Made by a program: the position numbers and the translations under genes. Positions 5,814 through 7,815 of a DNA stretch of 7,815 nt are shown here, piece after piece. Within the stretch, counting starts at the first letter, position 1. Every line of letters begins with the position of its first letter. The DNA is from Candidatus Segetimicrobium genomatis (GTDB taxonomy: Bacteria > Sysuimicrobiota > Sysuimicrobiia > Sysuimicrobiales > Segetimicrobiaceae). The stretch is taken from positions 1 through 7,815 of the forward strand of contig VBAN01000156.1 of assembly GCA_005882445.1 (NCBI GenBank), in the 5' to 3' direction. A model generated the notes under the pieces. That model did no database searches. It worked only from the letters and a program-made list of their open reading frames with translations, and was not told the DNA's origin.

Positions 5814-6920
5814 TCAAGGCCGATCGAAGCGAGGAGTGGAGCCAAAGGTAACCTGGAAGAGCGCCGCCGGGTCCGGTAGGCCGGGCAGGCGGTGCCGGCC
5901 CAAATTCCGGAAGCGGATGCCGGCCCGCACGGATTCTCCGATCGCCTCTTTGGTCTCGCCGGAGACGACGATCTGTCCCCCATGGGCCGCGGCGCAGACC
6001 CGCGCCGCCGTGTGGACCGCCAGACCGATGTAGCCGACATCGGTGAGGGTGGGGCGCCCGCTGTGGATCCCGATGCGGACCCGGACGTCGAGATGGTCCG
6101 GCCAGCCTCGCCCGCGGAACGCCCGCTGGGTGGCCGTGGCGGCCTCGACGACGGCGCCGGCCCGCTCGAAGACCGCGAAGAACTCGTCGGCGCGGGCGTC
6201 GATCTCCCGTCCGCCCGCCCGCGACACCGCCGTGCGAAGAATACCGCGGACATCGTTGAGGAGATCGCGGTAGCGGTCCCCCAGCCGATCGAGAAGCGCG
6301 GTGGACCGCTCGAGATCGGACATCAGCAGGGTCACAAACCCGGTGGGGAGGGCCGCGGCGTCGGTGGCGGTCGCCCGGACCTGCCCGTACCCGCGTTCAT
6401 GCTCAACGATGAAGCGCACGGCCGGATCGTGGACGAGCGCCGTCATGGGCCGGCCGCGGTGTTCCAGATACGTCACCACCCGCCCGTCCTCTTCGGCGGG
6501 GAGCGGGACCGGCTTCCCCGCCCCGTCCAGGTAGGTCCCGGATGCCTCCGACCAGTAAAGGACCGTCAGCGTCGGATCGCGGAGGACGTTTCGCATGCGT
6601 TGTTCTAGGTCGCCCGGTGCGCCGTGCCGGCCCAACTCGATCACGAGGCGGCCCGCCGCCGCATGCCGCTGTTGTTCCGCGAGCTGGCCGGTGATGAAGC
6701 CGATGGGCACGATGCCGTACTTTTTGGCCGCATTCAGCAGCCGTGTTCGGGCGCGCTGCCGGGCGGCATCATCCTCGAAGATCACCTGGTTGAACCGGGC
6801 GAGGGCGTTCCGCACGTGCGCCGCATCATGGATGGGCAGACGCCTCCGGCCGCGGGCGTCGATGTAGGCGAACGCCCTGTCCGGGAGGCCGGCCCGCTTC
6901 GTGGAGGAAAGCCGGGGCAT
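5814..6920 (-). CDS. Three-domain protein with C-terminal class III adenylate/guanylate cyclase homology domain
   Basis: 368 residues from the ATG at 6920. An upstream in-frame ATG at 6956 would add 12 residues, but it lies inside the predicted -35 region. Residues about 25-80 form a helical K/R-rich domain (P-I-H-D-A-A-H-V-R-N-A-L-A-R-F-N-Q ... A-A-K-K-Y-G-I-V-P-I-G-F-I) that I have seen at the N-terminus of actinobacterial and MAG proteins; its function is unknown to me. Residues about 100-190 (D-P-T-L-T-V-L-Y-W ... G-R-P-M-T-A-L-V-H-D-P) resemble the GAF-like sensor region of some histidine kinases. Residues about 194-325 are the cyclase domain. Metal-site Asp202 (M-S-D-L-E-R-S-T) and Asp245 (A-D-E-F-F-A-V-F) and the Arg of A-A-R (307) are kept. 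The adenine-selecting Lys position is Asp241, G-D is A-D, and the catalytic Asn of V-N-x-A-A-R is His303. No membrane segment is seen, so it is probably a soluble sensor, active or degenerate. It is convergent with aspS. Confidence 0.8.
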   Translation of the reverse strand: MPRLSSTKRAGLPDRAFAYIDARGRRRLPIHDAAHVRNALARFNQVIFEDDAARQRARTRLLNAAKKYGIVPIGFITGQLAEQQRHAAAGRLVIELGRHGAPGDLEQRMRNVLRDPTLTVLYWSEASGTYLDGAGKPVPLPAEEDGRVVTYLEHRGRPMTALVHDPAVRFIVEHERGYGQVRATATDAAALPTGFVTLLMSDLERSTALLDRLGDRYRDLLNDVRGILRTAVSRAGGREIDARADEFFAVFERAGAVVEAATATQRAFRGRGWPDHLDVRVRIGIHSGRPTLTDVGYIGLAVHTAARVCAAAHGGQIVVSGETKEAIGESVRAGIRFRNLGRHRLPGLPDPAALFQVTFGSTPRFDRP

Positions 6921-6926
6921 GCCCCA

Positions 6927-6955
6927 ACAATAACGCGCTGTCCCGGGCGTGTCCA
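6927..6955 (-). promoter_or_regulatory. Promoter of the cyclase-like gene, leaderless layout
   Basis: On the minus strand: TGGACA (6955-6950, 5 of 6 to TTGACA), a 17-nt spacer, TATTGT (6932-6927, 4 of 6), then six bases (TGGGGC) and the ATG at 6920. The -10 spacing puts transcription start on the A of the ATG, so the mRNA would have no 5' leader and no Shine-Dalgarno. This also favours 6920 over 6956 as the start codon. Confidence 0.55.
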
Positions 6956-7022
6956 TGCAGTCCCGACGTCCGGCGGCGCTGCGATGCCTGCCCGGCGGAG
7001 TGCGTCCCAGCCGTCGGCCCCC

Positions 7023-7051
7023 TTGACATTTGTGGGCTTTGAGACTACTTT
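7023..7051 (+). promoter_or_regulatory. Promoter of the toxin-antitoxin operon
   Basis: A perfect TTGACA (7023-7028), a 17-nt spacer and TACTTT (7046-7051, a weak -10). It lies in an AT-rich island unlike the surrounding DNA, about 40 nt upstream of the antitoxin start. Predicted transcription start is about 7058. It is divergent from the cyclase-like gene promoter. Confidence 0.6.
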
Positions 7052-7074
7052 TACAGTGTAGTCACTAAAACTAC
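7043..7074 (+). promoter_or_regulatory. Candidate TA operator: three ACTAC/GTAGT half-sites
   Basis: GACTAC (7043-7048) and GTAGTC (7058-7063) form a perfect 6-bp inverted repeat with a 9-nt spacer over the -10. The GTAGT (7058-7062) pairs again with ACTAC (7070-7074) across 7 nt. The three alternating half-sites, 12-14 nt apart, fit binding of antitoxin dimers at the promoter, as known for Phd/YefM- and VapB-type autorepression. The role is inferred from position. Confidence 0.6.
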
Positions 7075-7081
7075 AAACAAT

Positions 7082-7087
7082 GGAGGG
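7082..7087 (+). promoter_or_regulatory. Shine-Dalgarno deciding the antitoxin start
   Basis: GGAGGG, 4 nt before the GTG at 7092. The ATG at 7080 overlaps this motif and has no ribosome binding site of its own, so GTG 7092 is preferred. Confidence 0.65.
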
Positions 7088-7091
7088 CGCC

Positions 7092-7388
7092 GTGAAGATC
7101 CGCTCAGCGGGGGTGCGTGAGGCCAAAGCCCACCTCAGCAGGCTCTTGCGGGACGTTCAGCAGGGCCGGGAATGGATCATTACAGAACACGGCAGACCCA
7201 TCGCCAAAGTTGTGCCGATCGAGAAGGTGCGCCTGTCGTTGGAGGAGCGGATCCGCCGTCTCCAGGACGAAGGCGTCATCGAACCGGCGCCCCGAGATGT
7301 CCGGCGGCTGCCCGCGCCGCTTCCGATCAAAGACGGTCTGGCGCAGAGATGGCTCCAGGAAGACCGGGACCGGCGGCCGGGGACATGA
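7092..7388 (+). CDS. Type II toxin-antitoxin antitoxin, Phd/YefM (prevent-host-death) family
   Basis: 98 residues from GTG 7092 (102 if ATG 7080 is used). The start V-K-I-R-S-A-G-V-R-E-A-K-A-H-L-S-R-L-L-R-D-V is the classic Phd/YefM DNA-binding N-terminus. It is followed by G-R-E-W-I-I-T-E-H-G-R-P-I-A-K-V-V-P, the second signature of the fold. The C-terminal half (L-E-E-R-I-R-R-L-Q-D-E-G-V ... A-Q-R-W-L-Q-E-D-R-D) is charged, as expected for the flexible part that wraps and neutralises the toxin. It should dimerise, block the PIN nuclease encoded next, and repress its own promoter through the inverted repeats upstream. The stop overlaps the toxin ATG (ATGA), giving translational coupling. The family assignment is firm; the target toxin is inferred from adjacency. 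Confidence 0.92.
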   Translation: MKIRSAGVREAKAHLSRLLRDVQQGREWIITEHGRPIAKVVPIEKVRLSLEERIRRLQDEGVIEPAPRDVRRLPAPLPIKDGLAQRWLQEDRDRRPGT

Positions 7389-7798
7389 GTGGACCGATCT
7401 ACTGGGACAGTTCGGCTGTTCTGTCGGCGCTTCTTCAGGACCGGTACAGCAAGGATGCGGTCGCGCGTTCGACCGATGGCGGACTGCACCTCCTGTCGTC
7501 ATTGACATGGGCTGAAACCCACGCGGTGCTCGCGCGGATCGAACGCGAGCGGGTGCTGACACGGGTACTCGTTAACGCGGCGCGCGAGGCGCTGGATACG
7601 GGGCCGTGGCGGCGGGTCACCATATCGCCTGAATGGAAACGAATGCGCGCGCTTGCGTCCAGATGGCCGCTGCGCGGCTCGGATCTGTGGCACCTGGCGT
7701 CGGCGATGAGTTTGAAGGATGATTTGCCGGAGTTACAGCTGTTGTCTTACGACGCGCGGCTGGCGGCTGCGGCAGAAGGAGAGGGGTTGGCGCCATGA
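7385..7798 (+). CDS. PIN-domain toxin ribonuclease, VapC-like
   Basis: 137 residues, the normal size for a VapC toxin. PIN-domain toxins are Mg2+-dependent RNases that cut tRNA or rRNA when freed from their antitoxin. The four acidic active-site positions are visible: Asp8 in Y-W-D-S-S-A-V-L, Glu44 in T-W-A-E-T-H-A-V-L, Asp100 in G-S-D-L-W-H-L-A-S-A, and Asp123 in L-S-Y-D-A-R-L. The active site therefore looks intact. The gene starts by ATGA overlap with the antitoxin and has little Shine-Dalgarno of its own, which would keep toxin output tied to antitoxin translation. It ends by another ATGA overlap with a following ORF. The RNA target cannot be told from sequence. Confidence 0.92.
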   Translation: MSGPIYWDSSAVLSALLQDRYSKDAVARSTDGGLHLLSSLTWAETHAVLARIERERVLTRVLVNAAREALDTGPWRRVTISPEWKRMRALASRWPLRGSDLWHLASAMSLKDDLPELQLLSYDARLAAAAEGEGLAP

Positions 7799-7815
7799 CG
7801 CAACCATATCTCCAG
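7795..7815 (+). CDS. Start of a third ORF in the TA operon (3' truncated by window)
   Basis: The ATG at 7795 overlaps the toxin stop (ATGA) and has a good AGGAGAGGGG 7-16 nt upstream (7777-7788 region). Only M-T-Q-P-Y-L-Q is visible, which is too little for a family call. The overlap and ribosome binding site make a real co-transcribed gene likely. Confidence 0.5.

Noticed and set aside
5834..5848. GAGTGGAGCCAAAGG, similar to part of the left-hand repeat (267-281), as a fourth repeat copy
   Set aside because: Only about 15 nt match, and the diagnostic GCCCCCTGCGGGGGC hairpin is missing; it lies in the cyclase-like coding end and may be chance.

Overview
The window is about 7.8 kb of very GC-rich bacterial DNA with dense coding, ATGA/GTGA overlaps, and two AT-rich islands that coincide with promoters. 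The order dtd - (membrane protein) - hisS - aspS resembles the relA-dtd-hisS-aspS neighbourhood known from Firmicutes and related Terrabacteria. The base composition and the Actinobacteria/Chloroflexi-like cyclase protein suggest a high-GC, probably uncultivated lineage near those groups. This placement is inference; there is no rRNA or other decisive marker.

Left part (1-1586, + strand): the C-terminal end of a class I/II PLP aminotransferase overlaps the start of a complete class V-type PLP enzyme by 4 nt (GTGA). The junction carries three copies of a ~51-nt palindromic repeat (core GCCCCCTGCGGGGGC). The copies are read in the same peptide frame (PPAG[AT]PN) in the tail of the first protein and in the N-terminus of the second.

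Middle part (1590-5721, + strand): a translation quality-control and aminoacylation cluster. dtd (D-aminoacyl-tRNA deacylase) is followed by a small unrecognised membrane protein, then hisS, then aspS. dtd, the membrane protein and aspS each need a frame change to give a sensible product, and aspS also lacks roughly 26-28 codons of its insertion domain. hisS, lying between them, is intact. hisS has its own promoter and a 118-nt leader ending in a strong intrinsic terminator; the 5' end of that leader can pair with the 3' arm of the terminator, as expected of an attenuator. No T-box sequence is present.

Right part (5814-7815): a minus-strand gene, convergent with aspS, encodes a three-part protein ending in a class III nucleotide-cyclase homology domain with non-canonical substrate residues. 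Its predicted promoter places transcription start at the A of the ATG, so its mRNA is probably leaderless. Divergent from it is a Phd/YefM-type antitoxin and PIN-domain (VapC-like) toxin pair. Its promoter carries three ACTAC/GTAGT half-sites, probably the autoregulatory operator. A third ORF starts with an ATGA overlap at the toxin stop and leaves the window.

The items most worth follow-up are the repeat-encoded protein extensions, the hisS leader, the cluster of gene breaks (biology or assembly artefact), and the unusual cyclase-like protein with its leaderless promoter. I do not see an unambiguous new multi-gene system here.
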